Source: JBKHXF01 sp046566145 (GTDB taxonomy: Bacteria; Actinomycetota; Nitriliruptoria; Nitriliruptorales; Nitriliruptoraceae). From it: DNA of 64,000 nucleotides. Made by a program: the position numbers and the translations under genes. This document shows positions 51,144-61,467 of the stretch, piece by piece (position 1 is the stretch's first letter; each line of letters starts with the position of its first letter). The stretch is taken from NCBI GenBank assembly GCA_046566145.1, contig JBKHXF010000027.1:1-64000 (forward strand). Direction: 5' to 3'. The notes below the pieces were generated by a model. That model did no database searches and was not told the origin of the DNA. It saw only the letters and a program-made list of their open reading frames with translations.

Positions 51144-51156
51144 ACGCACAGCGTAT
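51142..51156. promoter_or_regulatory. Inverted repeat at the LysR start
   Basis: ATACGC-ACA-GCGTAT is a perfect 6+6 palindrome overlapping the lysR start codon within the 71-base divergent gap. It could be an autoregulatory operator; ATGCAT-like AT-rich bases lie nearby at 51185. Confidence 0.5.
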
Positions 51157-51214
51157 CGACATGTGCACGGATGTTGTTGGACGGATGCATGGGCGAGGTG
51201 TCACGCTGCCGCCC

Positions 51215-52204
51215 ATGACGACCACCACGCCGACCACCCCCGCGTCCCCCGCCCCGGACCTCACCTCGCGCCCCGAGGTCGGGTCCGCCGCCCCCGGCCA
51301 CGCGGGCCCGTCGACGGCGCGGGGCGTCGCGCTGCTCCTCGGCAGCGCGTCGAGCACGAACGTCGGCGCGGCCCTCGGTGCGCAGGCCTTCTCCGCGATC
51401 GGCCCCGCGGGGGTCGTCGCGGTCCGCCAGGTCGTCGCGGCCGCGGTGCTGCTGCCGGTGGCCCGGCCGCGGCTGCGGTCGCTGACCCGCGCGCAGGTCG
51501 TCCCGACGCTGGGGCTCGGGCTCGTGTTCGCGGTGATGAACCTCGGGCTCTACACCGCCATCGACCGGGTCGGCCTCGGGCTCGCCGTGACGCTCGAGTT
51601 CCTCGGGCCGCTCGGCGTCGCCCTGCTCGGCTCCCGCGGCCGGCGCGAGCTCGCCCTGGCCGTGCTCGCCGGGATCGGCGTGTACGTGCTGGTGCTGCCC
51701 GGCCCGTCGAGCGACCTCGTCGGCATCGGCGCCGGGCTCGTCGCCGCCGCGTGCTGGGCGGCGTACATCCTGCTCAACCGCACCCTCGGGCAGCGCCTCC
51801 CCGGCCTGCAGGCGCCGGCGCTCGCCAGCGCCGCCGCCGCGCTCGCCTACACGCCCGTGCTGGTGTGGCTGGCCCTCGACGGTCGGCTGTGGGGCACGCC
51901 GCTGCTGCTCGCGCTCGGGACCGGCCTGCTGTCGTCGGTGGTGCCCTACGCGGTCGACCTGACCGTGCTGCGCACCGTCCCGCCGCGGCTGTTCGGTGTG
52001 CTGATGAGCGCCCAGCCCGGCATCGCCGCGTTCGCCGGCCTGGTGCTGCTCGGCCAGGCCCTCGCCCTGCACGAGGTCGTCGGGATCGTCGTGGTCGCCG
52101 GCACCAACGCCCTCGCCGTCGCCACCGCGCGGCCGGGCCCGCGGCCCCCCGCCACGACGCGCCCGGCGACCGCCGCCGCGGCCACCCCCGACCACGCCCC
52201 CTGA
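51215..52204 (+). CDS. EamA/RhtA-like membrane exporter
   Basis: Drug/metabolite transporter superfamily, 329 aa with about ten hydrophobic helices in two EamA repeats (about 35-165 and 170-310). Blocks VAVRQVVAAAVLLPVARPRLR, VGLGLAVTLEFLGPLGVALLGSR and LMSAQPGIAAFAGLVLLGQAL are of the RhtA type, which export threonine/homoserine and similar metabolites; the substrate here is unknown. ATG 51215 begins a Thr/Pro-rich tail before the first helix. Divergent from the LysR gene. Confidence 0.88.
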   Translation: MTTTTPTTPASPAPDLTSRPEVGSAAPGHAGPSTARGVALLLGSASSTNVGAALGAQAFSAIGPAGVVAVRQVVAAAVLLPVARPRLRSLTRAQVVPTLGLGLVFAVMNLGLYTAIDRVGLGLAVTLEFLGPLGVALLGSRGRRELALAVLAGIGVYVLVLPGPSSDLVGIGAGLVAAACWAAYILLNRTLGQRLPGLQAPALASAAAALAYTPVLVWLALDGRLWGTPLLLALGTGLLSSVVPYAVDLTVLRTVPPRLFGVLMSAQPGIAAFAGLVLLGQALALHEVVGIVVVAGTNALAVATARPGPRPPATTRPATAAAATPDHAP

Positions 52205-52219
52205 ACCGGGGCGCCCGGT
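52205..52219. terminator. Short bidirectional hairpin
   Basis: ACCGGG-GCG-CCCGGT, a 6-bp perfect stem, fills the 16-base gap between two convergent stop codons (52204 and 52221). Short, so terminator function is uncertain. Confidence 0.35.
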
Positions 52220-52220
52220 C

Positions 52221-52730
52221 TCACCCGCCGTAGAGGACGTCCTCGCCTCGCACACCGACGACGACCAGGCGGGCGAGCCCGAGCTCCTCGACGAGGGCCT
52301 CCACCCGCGCCGGCGGCGCGCTCGACCAGACATGGACCTGCCCGTCGGCGAGCCCCCCGGACACCGCCGCGTCGGGGAACGCTGCGGCCACCTGCTCCAC
52401 GGCGGTGTCGAGCGCTCGCTCCAGCTCGTCCAGCCCGGCCACCCCGGTCGTCACCACGACCGCGTCCGGCGCGTACGCGTCGACCAGGGCCCGCGCGTCG
52501 GCGCCCGGCTCGCCCACGAACCGCAGCCGCAGCCGACCGGTGTCCGGGTCGAGCTCACCGCCGGCGAACCGGTCACCGTGCTCCGCGGTGAGCCGCCCCA
52601 CGAGCGTTCCGTACCCGTCGGGCGTGCTCGACGAGGCGGCCTCGCCCTGCCCGGGTCCGGCGACCCACCCGAGCGCGCCCGAGACCAGCAGGGCCGCAGA
52701 GACAGCCACCACCCTCGACGTCCTGCCCAC
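52221..52730 (-). CDS. Small exported protein of unknown function
   Basis: About 169 aa. An N-terminal signal (RVVAVSAALLVSGALGWVAGPGQG) is followed by an alpha/beta-looking domain of about 135 residues, including LRLRFVGEPGADARALVDAYAPDAVVVTTGVAGLDELERAL and VHVWSSAPPARVEALVEELGLARLVVVG, perhaps a duplicated ferredoxin-like or BON-like fold, by impression only. GTG 52730 was chosen for GGGGAG six bases upstream; an ATG at 52763 would add 11 residues. Not recognised. An 11-C run lies upstream at 52791-52801. Confidence 0.7.
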   Translation of the reverse strand: MGRTSRVVAVSAALLVSGALGWVAGPGQGEAASSSTPDGYGTLVGRLTAEHGDRFAGGELDPDTGRLRLRFVGEPGADARALVDAYAPDAVVVTTGVAGLDELERALDTAVEQVAAAFPDAAVSGGLADGQVHVWSSAPPARVEALVEELGLARLVVVGVRGEDVLYGG

Positions 52731-52790
52731 GACGCACTCCCCTCGTTCACGTCCTGACGACATCGGTGCACCTGCTCCTCGAAGGAACTT

Positions 52791-52801
52791 CCCCCCCCCC
52801 C
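52791..52801. repeat. Run of 11 C (11 G on the minus strand)
   Basis: Homopolymer run in the 5' region of the minus-strand gene 52221-52730, next to GGAAGTTCC-like bases. Such tracts change length by slippage and are also common sequencing-error sites. Confidence 0.8.
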
Positions 52802-52825
52802 GGCCCGTTCTCCCACCGGTCCTGC

Positions 52826-52987
52826 TCACTCGTGCGACCAGCGCCCCTTCGTCGCGCCATCGCACCGCTGCGCGCGCGTCCGGTGTGACGGCCACGACGA
52901 GCCGACCGCGCTGGCCGGCCCGGTGCGCTCGACGCGGTCGTCGACCCAGGCGACGCAGGGCCGGTGCTCGGGCACGGGGTGGAGCAC
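52826..52987 (-). pseudogene. Possible C-terminal fragment of a HAD-like gene downstream of priA
   Basis: A 53-codon open frame begins with GTG two bases after the priA stop. The segment HPVPEHRPCVAWVDDRVE resembles the C-terminal RPFxWVDD block of a small actinobacterial HAD-like family; the rest of such a protein is missing. It may be a decayed remnant or simply an open frame. Low certainty. Confidence 0.2.
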
Positions 52988-52989
52988 GC

Positions 52990-55029
52990 TCAGAGCGCGT
53001 CGACCGGGTCGACGTCGAGGCGGACGTCGAGGCCCTCCCGGGCCCACGACTCCCGGACCTCCCGCAGCGCCGCGACGGTGGCGACGCGGTCGTCGGCCTT
53101 CACGAGCCACCCGACCCGGGCCCCGTCGTCGCCGAGCGGGACGGGCCCGAGGACCTCGTCGCCCGTCCCGACCAGCGCCGCCGCGAGGCCGTCGCCGACC
53201 GCGCCGGCGGACGTCGCCGGTGCGTCCAGGCGCAGCGCGTGGGCGGCGGGAGGGAAGCGCAGGGCCGCCCGGGTGGCGGTCTCGGCGCGCCAGAACCCGC
53301 CGCTGTCCCACGCGACGAGCGCGGCGAGCGCCGGATGGGTCGGCTCGCGCGTCTGGACGACGACGCTCGGGTGGGTCTCCTCGGCGCCACGGCCGGGTGC
53401 GCCGCCGGACGCGACGGTCCAGCGGGCGAGGTGGGTGAGCAGCCGCAGGGTGTCCTCGGCGGCGTCGAGCGCCGGCCGGCGCAGCATCCCGTCGACGTCG
53501 GGCACGACCACGGCGCCGACCCGGCCGGGCGGGGCGTCCAGCACCGCACCCCGGGTGGCGACCAGCACCGCCGGCGCCGGCGGCGGCGCGGCGGCGTAGC
53601 CCTCGAGCACGACCACGGTGGCGTCGGGAAGGGAGCGCTGCAGCTCGGTGGCGAGCCGCTCCGCGCCGGCGGCGAGCGGCACGAACCGCATGTCGCCGCA
53701 GCGGGCGCACGCCGGCTGGCCGGGCGAGCGCCACCCGCAGCCCTCGCACAGCACGGCAGCCCCGCGGCCGCGGGTGGCGGCCGCCGGCGCGAGCGACGAC
53801 GCGCAGGTCGGGCAGCGCAGCATCCGGGTGCAGCCCCGGCACACCAGCGCCCGGCCCTCCCCACGCCGCGCAGCGAGCACCACGGCGTAGGCGTCGTCGG
53901 CGAGTGCCCGTCGCATCGCCGTGAGCGCCGGCGAGCCGACGCGGGTCCGCGGCCCGCCCTCGCCGGTGTCGAGGTGGACGAGCGGGGCCGCGTCCCGCTC
54001 GGCGTCGCGGATCGGCACGACCGGCGCGAGCCGTCGGGCGGTCAGCAGCCGCCACGCCGGCGCGGACGGGACGGTGCCGACGAGCAGGCCGACGGCGCCG
54101 GCGCGCCGCGCCCGCTCGAGCACCACCTCGCGGACGTGGTGGCGGGGCGAGCGGCGCTCCTTCAGCGCCGGGTTGGCCTCGTCGAGCACGACGGCGAGAC
54201 CGAGCCGCTCCAGCGGCCAGAACGCGACGCCGCGCTCCCCCACGACGACACGGGCCTGCCCGCACCGGGCCTGCAGCCACATCCCGTACGTGCGCCGCGG
54301 GGAGGGACCGCCGCGGGCGTCGACGGCGAGGTCGGCCGCGGAGGCGACCACCGCGTCGGCGACCGGCGACGCCGGGTCGGGCACGACCAGCAGCACGTCG
54401 CGGCCGCCGGCGAGGGTGGCCTGCGCGAGCTCGGCGAGCCGGGCGGCGACGTCCTCGTCGGGCGCCGGCCGCCAGAACCACCCGTCGGTCCCCGCCGGCG
54501 GCGCGTCGGGACCGCCGGCGCAGGCGGCCAGCAGCGCCGTCCCGCTCTCGCCGTACGCGGCCCACGCGGCGGCGACCCGCTCGGGGTCGGGCGCCGGGTC
54601 GGAGGACGGCCGGCGGGCCCGGCCGGGCGGGAACCACCCGGCGGCCTCGGCACGCCGCTCCACGTCGACGGTCCGGCCAGGCAGCGCGTGGCGGACCACG
54701 TCGGCCGCCGGCGCGCCCCACCGGTCGGCGGCCCACCGCAGCACCGCGATCTCGTCCGGGGTCGCCCAGGCGTGCGGCCCGAACACCCGCCGGATCGGGC
54801 GGAGCTTCGAGGGCGCCACGTCGGTGTGGTCGGCCAGCTCGACCACGAGGGCCTTGCGGCGGCGGCCCGAGAAGACGACCTCGACCCGGCTGCCGACGAC
54901 CACCTCGTGCTCGAGGGCGTCGTCGCCAGCCGGGCCGGCGCCGTCAGCGTGTCCGGGGACGAGGTAGTCGAACGGGCGGTCGAGGTGGAGGGGCTCCACC
55001 TCGACCCAGACCCGCGCGACGCGTGGCAC
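52990..55029 (-). CDS. priA: PriA-like primosome protein lacking the helicase Walker A motif
   Basis: 679 aa. The N-terminal 3'-DNA-binding domain (RVARVWVEVEPLHLDRPFDYLVP, VGSRVEVVFSGRRRKALVVEL) and the Cys-rich zinc module (CRGCTRMLRCPTC and CEGCGWRSPGQPACARCG, eight Cys) are PriA hallmarks. The GxTGSGKT Walker A is absent and the DEAH-like position reads VVLDEANPALKE, so ATP-driven unwinding is unlikely; actinobacterial PriA is generally of this type. GTG start ten bases after the metK stop. Likely a fork-binding restart factor. Confidence 0.9.
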   Translation of the reverse strand: MPRVARVWVEVEPLHLDRPFDYLVPGHADGAGPAGDDALEHEVVVGSRVEVVFSGRRRKALVVELADHTDVAPSKLRPIRRVFGPHAWATPDEIAVLRWAADRWGAPAADVVRHALPGRTVDVERRAEAAGWFPPGRARRPSSDPAPDPERVAAAWAAYGESGTALLAACAGGPDAPPAGTDGWFWRPAPDEDVAARLAELAQATLAGGRDVLLVVPDPASPVADAVVASAADLAVDARGGPSPRRTYGMWLQARCGQARVVVGERGVAFWPLERLGLAVVLDEANPALKERRSPRHHVREVVLERARRAGAVGLLVGTVPSAPAWRLLTARRLAPVVPIRDAERDAAPLVHLDTGEGGPRTRVGSPALTAMRRALADDAYAVVLAARRGEGRALVCRGCTRMLRCPTCASSLAPAAATRGRGAAVLCEGCGWRSPGQPACARCGDMRFVPLAAGAERLATELQRSLPDATVVVLEGYAAAPPPAPAVLVATRGAVLDAPPGRVGAVVVPDVDGMLRRPALDAAEDTLRLLTHLARWTVASGGAPGRGAEETHPSVVVQTREPTHPALAALVAWDSGGFWRAETATRAALRFPPAAHALRLDAPATSAGAVGDGLAAALVGTGDEVLGPVPLGDDGARVGWLVKADDRVATVAALREVRESWAREGLDVRLDVDPVDAL

Positions 55030-55039
55030 GGCCGCGGCG

Positions 55040-56236
<1,197 letters not shown>

Positions 56237-56372
56237 CGTGTCCTCGATTCCGTGCGGGTGCGGGGACGATCGCGGCAGCCGGGACTCCGGGCGCGTCTCG
56301 GGGTCGTCCCCCGGTTCGACGTGGGGTCGGGGCGGGCGTGGCCGCCGTGCGCTCCCACTGCGACCGGGCAGG

Positions 56373-57623
<1,251 letters not shown>

Positions 57624-57630
57624 GGTCCGC

Positions 57631-57900
57631 TCAGGCCTCGGCGTCGTCGTCGATGAAGGCGAACGGGTCGCCCTCGCCCTCGACGCGCTCCGTCGCCTCG
57701 ATCTTGGCCTGCGCGATCTCCTCGAGGGCGATCGACAGCGGCTTGTTCGACTCGGTCGCGACGAGCGGCGGCACGTACTGGCCGAGCCCCTCGCCGAGCT
57801 GCGAGTAGTACGCGTTGATCTCCCGCGCGCGCTTGGCGGCGAGGTGGACGAGGTGGAACTTGGTGTCCACGCGGTCCATGAGGTCGTCGATGTGCGCCAC
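57631..57900 (-). CDS. rpoZ: RNA polymerase omega subunit
   Basis: 89-aa omega chain that helps assemble RNA polymerase. The core IDDLMDRVDTKFHLVHLAAKRAREINAYY matches the family, then NKPLSIALEEIAQAKI. GTG at 57900 has GGAGG nine bases upstream; the open frame runs further upstream without support. 53 bases after the P-loop kinase gene and seven before coaBC. Confidence 0.93.
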   Translation of the reverse strand: MAHIDDLMDRVDTKFHLVHLAAKRAREINAYYSQLGEGLGQYVPPLVATESNKPLSIALEEIAQAKIEATERVEGEGDPFAFIDDDAEA

Positions 57901-57953
57901 GGCGAGGTGCCTCCTGCAGGGCGGGTGCGAGCGGGCGACGTGAGGTCGGCCCG

Positions 57954-58496
57954 TCATGGTAGCGACAGCGCGGCCAGCACCGTGTCGGCGAGCGCCTCGG
58001 GCGTCGCGTCCGTCGAGTCGAGCACCAGGTCGTACAGCGACAGGTCGGTGACCTCGGCGCCGTAGTAGCGCCGGAAGCGGTCGAGCTCGCTGGCCTCGCG
58101 CTCGCGGGTGCGGGCCCGCTGGACCTCCGGGTCGTCGCCGTCGCGCTGGGTGATGCGCCGGATGCGCTCGTCCTCGTCACACACGACCCAGACGCGGGTG
58201 GCGTCGAGGCCGTGGTGGCGGGCGAGCCAGCCGGCCATGCGCCCCTCGAGCACGAGACCGCCGGCGCGCAGCAGCTCGACCTGCCGGTCGTCGAGCGAGC
58301 GGTCCACGGCCGGGTCGGCCTGGCACAGCGCGTTGAACTCGGCGAGCGACAGGCCCCGGCGGGCAGCCTCCTCGCGGAAGATGCCGCCGGCGTAGGCGTA
58401 GGGCAGGGCGAGGCGGTCCGACAGCAGCCGGCACAGCGTCGAGGTGCCGGTCCCGGCGAGCCCGCCGACCGTGAGGGTCAGCGGACGCTCGCTCAC
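57954..58496 (-). CDS. Cytidylate-kinase-like P-loop nucleotide kinase
   Basis: 180-aa kinase. P-loop LTVGGLAGTGTSTLCRLLSDRL at the N-terminus, then YAYAGGIFREEAARRGLSLAEFNAL, LVLEGRMAGWLARH, and RTREREASELDRFRRYYG, a set typical of the short archaeal-type CMP kinase family (Cmk/AAA_33-like). In most actinobacteria the gene between mihF and rpoZ is gmk (guanylate kinase); the GMP-binding blocks of Gmk are not seen here. Substrate could be CMP, dCMP or another monophosphate. GTG overlaps the mihF stop by GTGA. Confidence 0.85.
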   Translation of the reverse strand: MSERPLTLTVGGLAGTGTSTLCRLLSDRLALPYAYAGGIFREEAARRGLSLAEFNALCQADPAVDRSLDDRQVELLRAGGLVLEGRMAGWLARHHGLDATRVWVVCDEDERIRRITQRDGDDPEVQRARTREREASELDRFRRYYGAEVTDLSLYDLVLDSTDATPEALADTVLAALSLP

Positions 58497-58843
58497 GCCT
58501 CGTCCTCGTCGTGCTCCTCGTCGTGGTGGCCGCCCTCGAACACGTCGAGCAGGGCCGCGCGCTGCTTGGGGCCGAGCCCCTGCAGCCGGCGGGACTGGGC
58601 GATCTCGAGCCGCTCCATCAGCCGGCGCGCCTTGATCTTGCCGTACGACGGCATCGACTCGACCACGTCGAGGACGCGCATCTTGGCGAGCGGCTCGGCG
58701 GTCCCGGCACGGTCGAGCACGTCGCGCAGCGACACCTCGCCCGACTTCAGCATCTGCTTCAGCTCGGCCCGGATCCGACGCGCCTGCTTGGCCTTCTCGA
58801 GGGCCGCAGCCCGCTGTTCGGGGTCGAGGTCGGGCAGGGCCAT
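58493..58843 (-). CDS. mihF: Integration host factor, actinobacterial type
   Basis: 116-aa nucleoid protein. A charged N-terminal helix (EQRAAALEKAKQARRIRAELKQMLKSG) is followed by the helix-turn-helix/H2TH-like block VLDVVESMPSYGKIKARRLMERLEIAQSRRLQGLGPKQRAALL found in mIHF. The tail is His/Glu/Asp-rich (GGHHDEEHDEDEA). ATG start. First gene of the mihF-kinase-rpoZ-coaBC run; divergent from menB. Confidence 0.92.
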   Translation of the reverse strand: MALPDLDPEQRAAALEKAKQARRIRAELKQMLKSGEVSLRDVLDRAGTAEPLAKMRVLDVVESMPSYGKIKARRLMERLEIAQSRRLQGLGPKQRAALLDVFEGGHHDEEHDEDEA

Positions 58844-58895
58844 GGCAGGTCGGCTCGCTGGTCGGTCGGGCGTGACGGGGCGTGTGGGGGGGACC

Positions 58896-58918
58896 ACCCT
58901 AGTCACCTCGCGTAGCCT
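58896..58918. promoter_or_regulatory. Candidate -10 boxes in the mihF/menB divergent gap
   Basis: TAGGGT on the minus strand at 58896-58901 (53 bases before mihF) and TAGCCT on the plus strand at 58913-58918 (62 bases before menB) are actinobacterial-like -10 hexamers lying close together. -35 elements are weak. Confidence 0.35.
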
Positions 58919-58979
58919 CCCGCGCCGAACGCCCCGCACGGCCGACCGCCGCCGTCGCCGACGCCCTGGAGGCCCCGAC

Positions 58980-59915
58980 GTGTCCACGCTCCCCCACGTC
59001 TCCGACACCTTCGACCCCGAGCTGTGGGCCCCCGTCCCCGGGTTCGAGGACCTCACCGACGTGACCTACCACCGGGCCACGCCGGCGGCCGGGGTGCCAC
59101 GCGACGGCGTGGTGCGGGTCGCCTTCGACCGGCCCGAGGTCCGCAACGCCTTCCGGCCCCACACCGTCGACGAGCTGTACCGGGTGCTCGACCACGCCCG
59201 GCAGGCCTCCGACGTCGGCTGCGTGCTGCTGACCGGCAACGGCCCGTCGCGGAAGGACGGCGGCTGGGCGTTCTGCTCCGGCGGCGACCAGCGCATCCGG
59301 GGGAAGGACGGCTACCGCTACGCCGAGGGCGACTCGGTGGCGCAGGCCGACCCGGCCCGCTCCGGACGGCTGCACATCCTCGAGGTGCAGCGGCTCATCC
59401 GGCACATGCCCAAGGTCGTGGTGGCGCTGGTGAACGGCTGGGCCGCCGGCGGGGGCCACTCGCTGCACGTGGTGTGCGACCTCACGATCGCGAGCCGCGA
59501 GCACGGCCGCTTCAAGCAGACCGACCTCGACGTCGCGTCCTTCGACGGCGGGTTCGGCTCGGCGTACCTCGCGAAGCAGGTCGGGCAGAAGTTCGCCCGC
59601 CAGATCTTCTTCCTCGGCGACACCTACACGGCCGAGGAGGGCCACGCGATGGGCACCGTGAACCTCGTGGTCGACCACGCCGAGCTCGAGGCGACCGGCA
59701 TCGCCTGGGCGACGAGGATCCTCGGCAAGTCGCCGACCGCGACCCGGATGCTGAAGTTCGCGATGAACCTCACCGACGACGGGCTCGTCGGCCAGCAGGT
59801 GTTCGCCGGCGAGGCGACCCGGCTCGCGTACATGTCCGACGAGGCGCAGGAGGGACGCGACAGCTTCCTCGAGAAGCGCGACCCCGACTGGTCCGGGTTC
59901 CCGTACCACTACTGA
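58980..59915 (+). CDS. menB: 1,4-dihydroxy-2-naphthoyl-CoA synthase
   Basis: Ring-closing step of menaquinone synthesis. 311 aa, in range for actinobacterial MenB. Crotonase-fold motifs: VAFDRPEVRNAFRPHTVDEL, WAFCSGGDQRIRGKDGYRY (oxyanion and MenB-specific SGGDQ), VNGWAAGGGHSLHVVCDLTIAS and the C-terminal KRDPDWSGFPYHY. GTG with GGAGG seven bases upstream. Followed after 12 bases by menA. Confidence 0.96.
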   Translation: MSTLPHVSDTFDPELWAPVPGFEDLTDVTYHRATPAAGVPRDGVVRVAFDRPEVRNAFRPHTVDELYRVLDHARQASDVGCVLLTGNGPSRKDGGWAFCSGGDQRIRGKDGYRYAEGDSVAQADPARSGRLHILEVQRLIRHMPKVVVALVNGWAAGGGHSLHVVCDLTIASREHGRFKQTDLDVASFDGGFGSAYLAKQVGQKFARQIFFLGDTYTAEEGHAMGTVNLVVDHAELEATGIAWATRILGKSPTATRMLKFAMNLTDDGLVGQQVFAGEATRLAYMSDEAQEGRDSFLEKRDPDWSGFPYHY

Positions 59916-59927
59916 CAGGCCCAGCCG

Positions 59928-60869
59928 ATGCCCGAGCCGCTGCAGCACGACGAGTCGCGCCCGTCCGGCGTCGCCCTGTGGTGGGAGGCCGCCCGGCCGC
60001 GGACGCTGCCGGCGTCGGTCGCGCCGGTGCTGGTCGGCACCTGCGTCTCCGAGCGGGTCGCCGTCGACGGCCTCGCGCCGCTGTGGGGCCGCGCCGCGCT
60101 GGCGCTCGTCGTCGCGCTGTCGCTGCAGGTCGCGGTGAACTACGCCAACGACTACTTCGACGGCGTGAAGGGCGTCGACACGGCCGCCCGCGTCGGTCCG
60201 CGCCGCATCACCGCCGCCGGGCTCGCGACGCCGGCGCAGATGCGGCGCGCCATCCTCGTCGCGCTGGCGGTCGCCGGCGTCGCCGGGCTGGTGCTGGCCC
60301 TGCTCGCCTCGCCGTGGCTGCTGCTGGTCGGCGTCGCCGCCGGGCTCGCGACCCTCGGCTACTCGGGCGGCCCGAAGCCGTACGCCTCCGCGGGGCTCGG
60401 CGAGCTCAGCGTGTTCGTGTTCTTCGGGCTGGTCGCGACGTCCGGCTCGCAGTTCGTGCAGGACGAGCGGTTCACGGCCGCCGGCGCCGTCGCCGGGGCG
60501 GCGATGGGCGCCTGGTCGGTGGCGCTGCTGCTGGTCAACAACCTCCGCGACATCGAGACCGACGAGGCCGTGGGCAAGCGCACCCTCGCCGTCCGCATCG
60601 GCGAGCGGGCGACCCGCGCCCTCGCGGCCGCGTGCCTCGCGCTGCCGGCGGCGCTGACCGTCGTGGTCGCCGCGCTCGTCCCGTCGCAGCCGGCGCTGCT
60701 CGGCGTCCTCGCGGTCGCCGCGGCCGGCCCGGCCCTGCGGATCGTCCGCTCCGCCCCGGTCGGCCCGCAGCTCATCGCCGCCCTCGGCACCACCGGCCGG
60801 GCCCAGCTCGTCCACGCGGTGCTGCTGTCGGCCGGGCTCGTCCTCGGCGGCCGGGGGGTCGGCGCGTGA
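59928..60869 (+). CDS. menA: 1,4-dihydroxy-2-naphthoate polyprenyltransferase
   Basis: Integral membrane prenyltransferase that adds the polyprenyl chain to form demethylmenaquinone. 313 aa, about eight hydrophobic helices. The first Asp-rich motif is NYANDYFDGVKGVD, the second is NNLRDIETDEAVGKRTLAVRIG, both for Mg-diphosphate binding. ATG start. The 3' end overlaps the next small gene by GTGA. Confidence 0.95.
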   Translation: MPEPLQHDESRPSGVALWWEAARPRTLPASVAPVLVGTCVSERVAVDGLAPLWGRAALALVVALSLQVAVNYANDYFDGVKGVDTAARVGPRRITAAGLATPAQMRRAILVALAVAGVAGLVLALLASPWLLLVGVAAGLATLGYSGGPKPYASAGLGELSVFVFFGLVATSGSQFVQDERFTAAGAVAGAAMGAWSVALLLVNNLRDIETDEAVGKRTLAVRIGERATRALAAACLALPAALTVVVAALVPSQPALLGVLAVAAAGPALRIVRSAPVGPQLIAALGTTGRAQLVHAVLLSAGLVLGGRGVGA

Positions 60870-61042
60870 GCGAGCCGAAGCGCGAGCGCGGCATCGCCGA
60901 GGTCCAGCGCGAGCTCGCCGACGTCGAGCGGTTCCTCGCCGAGATGCCGCCCCACTCGGCCTCCGGGACCCGCGCCCAGCTCGAGGCCACCCGCGCCCGC
61001 CTCCAGGCCGAGCTCGCCCGGCTCCGCGCCGAGCGGACCTGA
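60866..61042 (+). CDS. Small coiled-coil protein overlapping menA
   Basis: 58-aa highly charged protein, predicted almost all helix with heptad-like spacing (IAEVQRELADVERFLAEM, LEATRARLQAELARLRAE). GTG start overlaps the menA stop by GTGA, which argues it is translated. No homologous family is recognised; it could dimerise. Function unknown. Confidence 0.65.
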   Translation: MSEPKRERGIAEVQRELADVERFLAEMPPHSASGTRAQLEATRARLQAELARLRAERT

Positions 61043-61050
61043 CCCGGGGG

Positions 61051-61467
61051 TCAGCCGCCGGCTCGCGCTCCGGTATCCGACGCCCGACGGCCGCGGAGCA
61101 CGAGCGCGCCGGCGATGCCGGCACCGAGCGCGGTCGGCCACATCCAAGCGCCCTCGAGGGTCCACGGCGGCACGCGCCACACGACGACCCACCAGCCCAC
61201 CGCGACGGCGACCAGCCAGAGCGCACCGGCGGCCAGCACCGCCCCGACCCGCCGCCCGCGTCCGCGCGACGCAGCTCGCAGCACCAGTCCCGCCGTCACG
61301 ACGCCGGCGATGGCGCCGAGCGAGAGCGGGTAGAACTCGAGCACCGAGTCGGCCAGCAGGGCATCGCGTGCCAGGACCCCCGCGGCCAGACCCACCGTGA
61401 GGCCGACCCCGGCAGCCGCCGCGGCACCGGCGCGTTCGCGCACGCTCGAACCCCCTCGGACGGTCAC
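61051..61467 (-). CDS. Small membrane protein at the end of the hut cluster
   Basis: 138-aa protein with about four hydrophobic segments (GVGLTVGLAAGVLARDA, LGAIAGVVTAGLVLRAA, VLAAGALWLVAVAVGWWVVVW, WPTALGAGIAGALVL) and basic ends. Not recognised. GTG start overlaps the hutG stop by GTGA, so it is part of that transcript. It could be an unrelated passenger; no transporter features are evident. Confidence 0.7.
   Translation of the reverse strand: MTVRGGSSVRERAGAAAAAGVGLTVGLAAGVLARDALLADSVLEFYPLSLGAIAGVVTAGLVLRAASRGRGRRVGAVLAAGALWLVAVAVGWWVVVWRVPPWTLEGAWMWPTALGAGIAGALVLRGRRASDTGARAGG

Noticed and set aside
56237..56372. SAM riboswitch before metK
   Set aside because: No SAM-I, SAM-II or SAM-IV core helices or conserved loops could be recognised in 136 bases.
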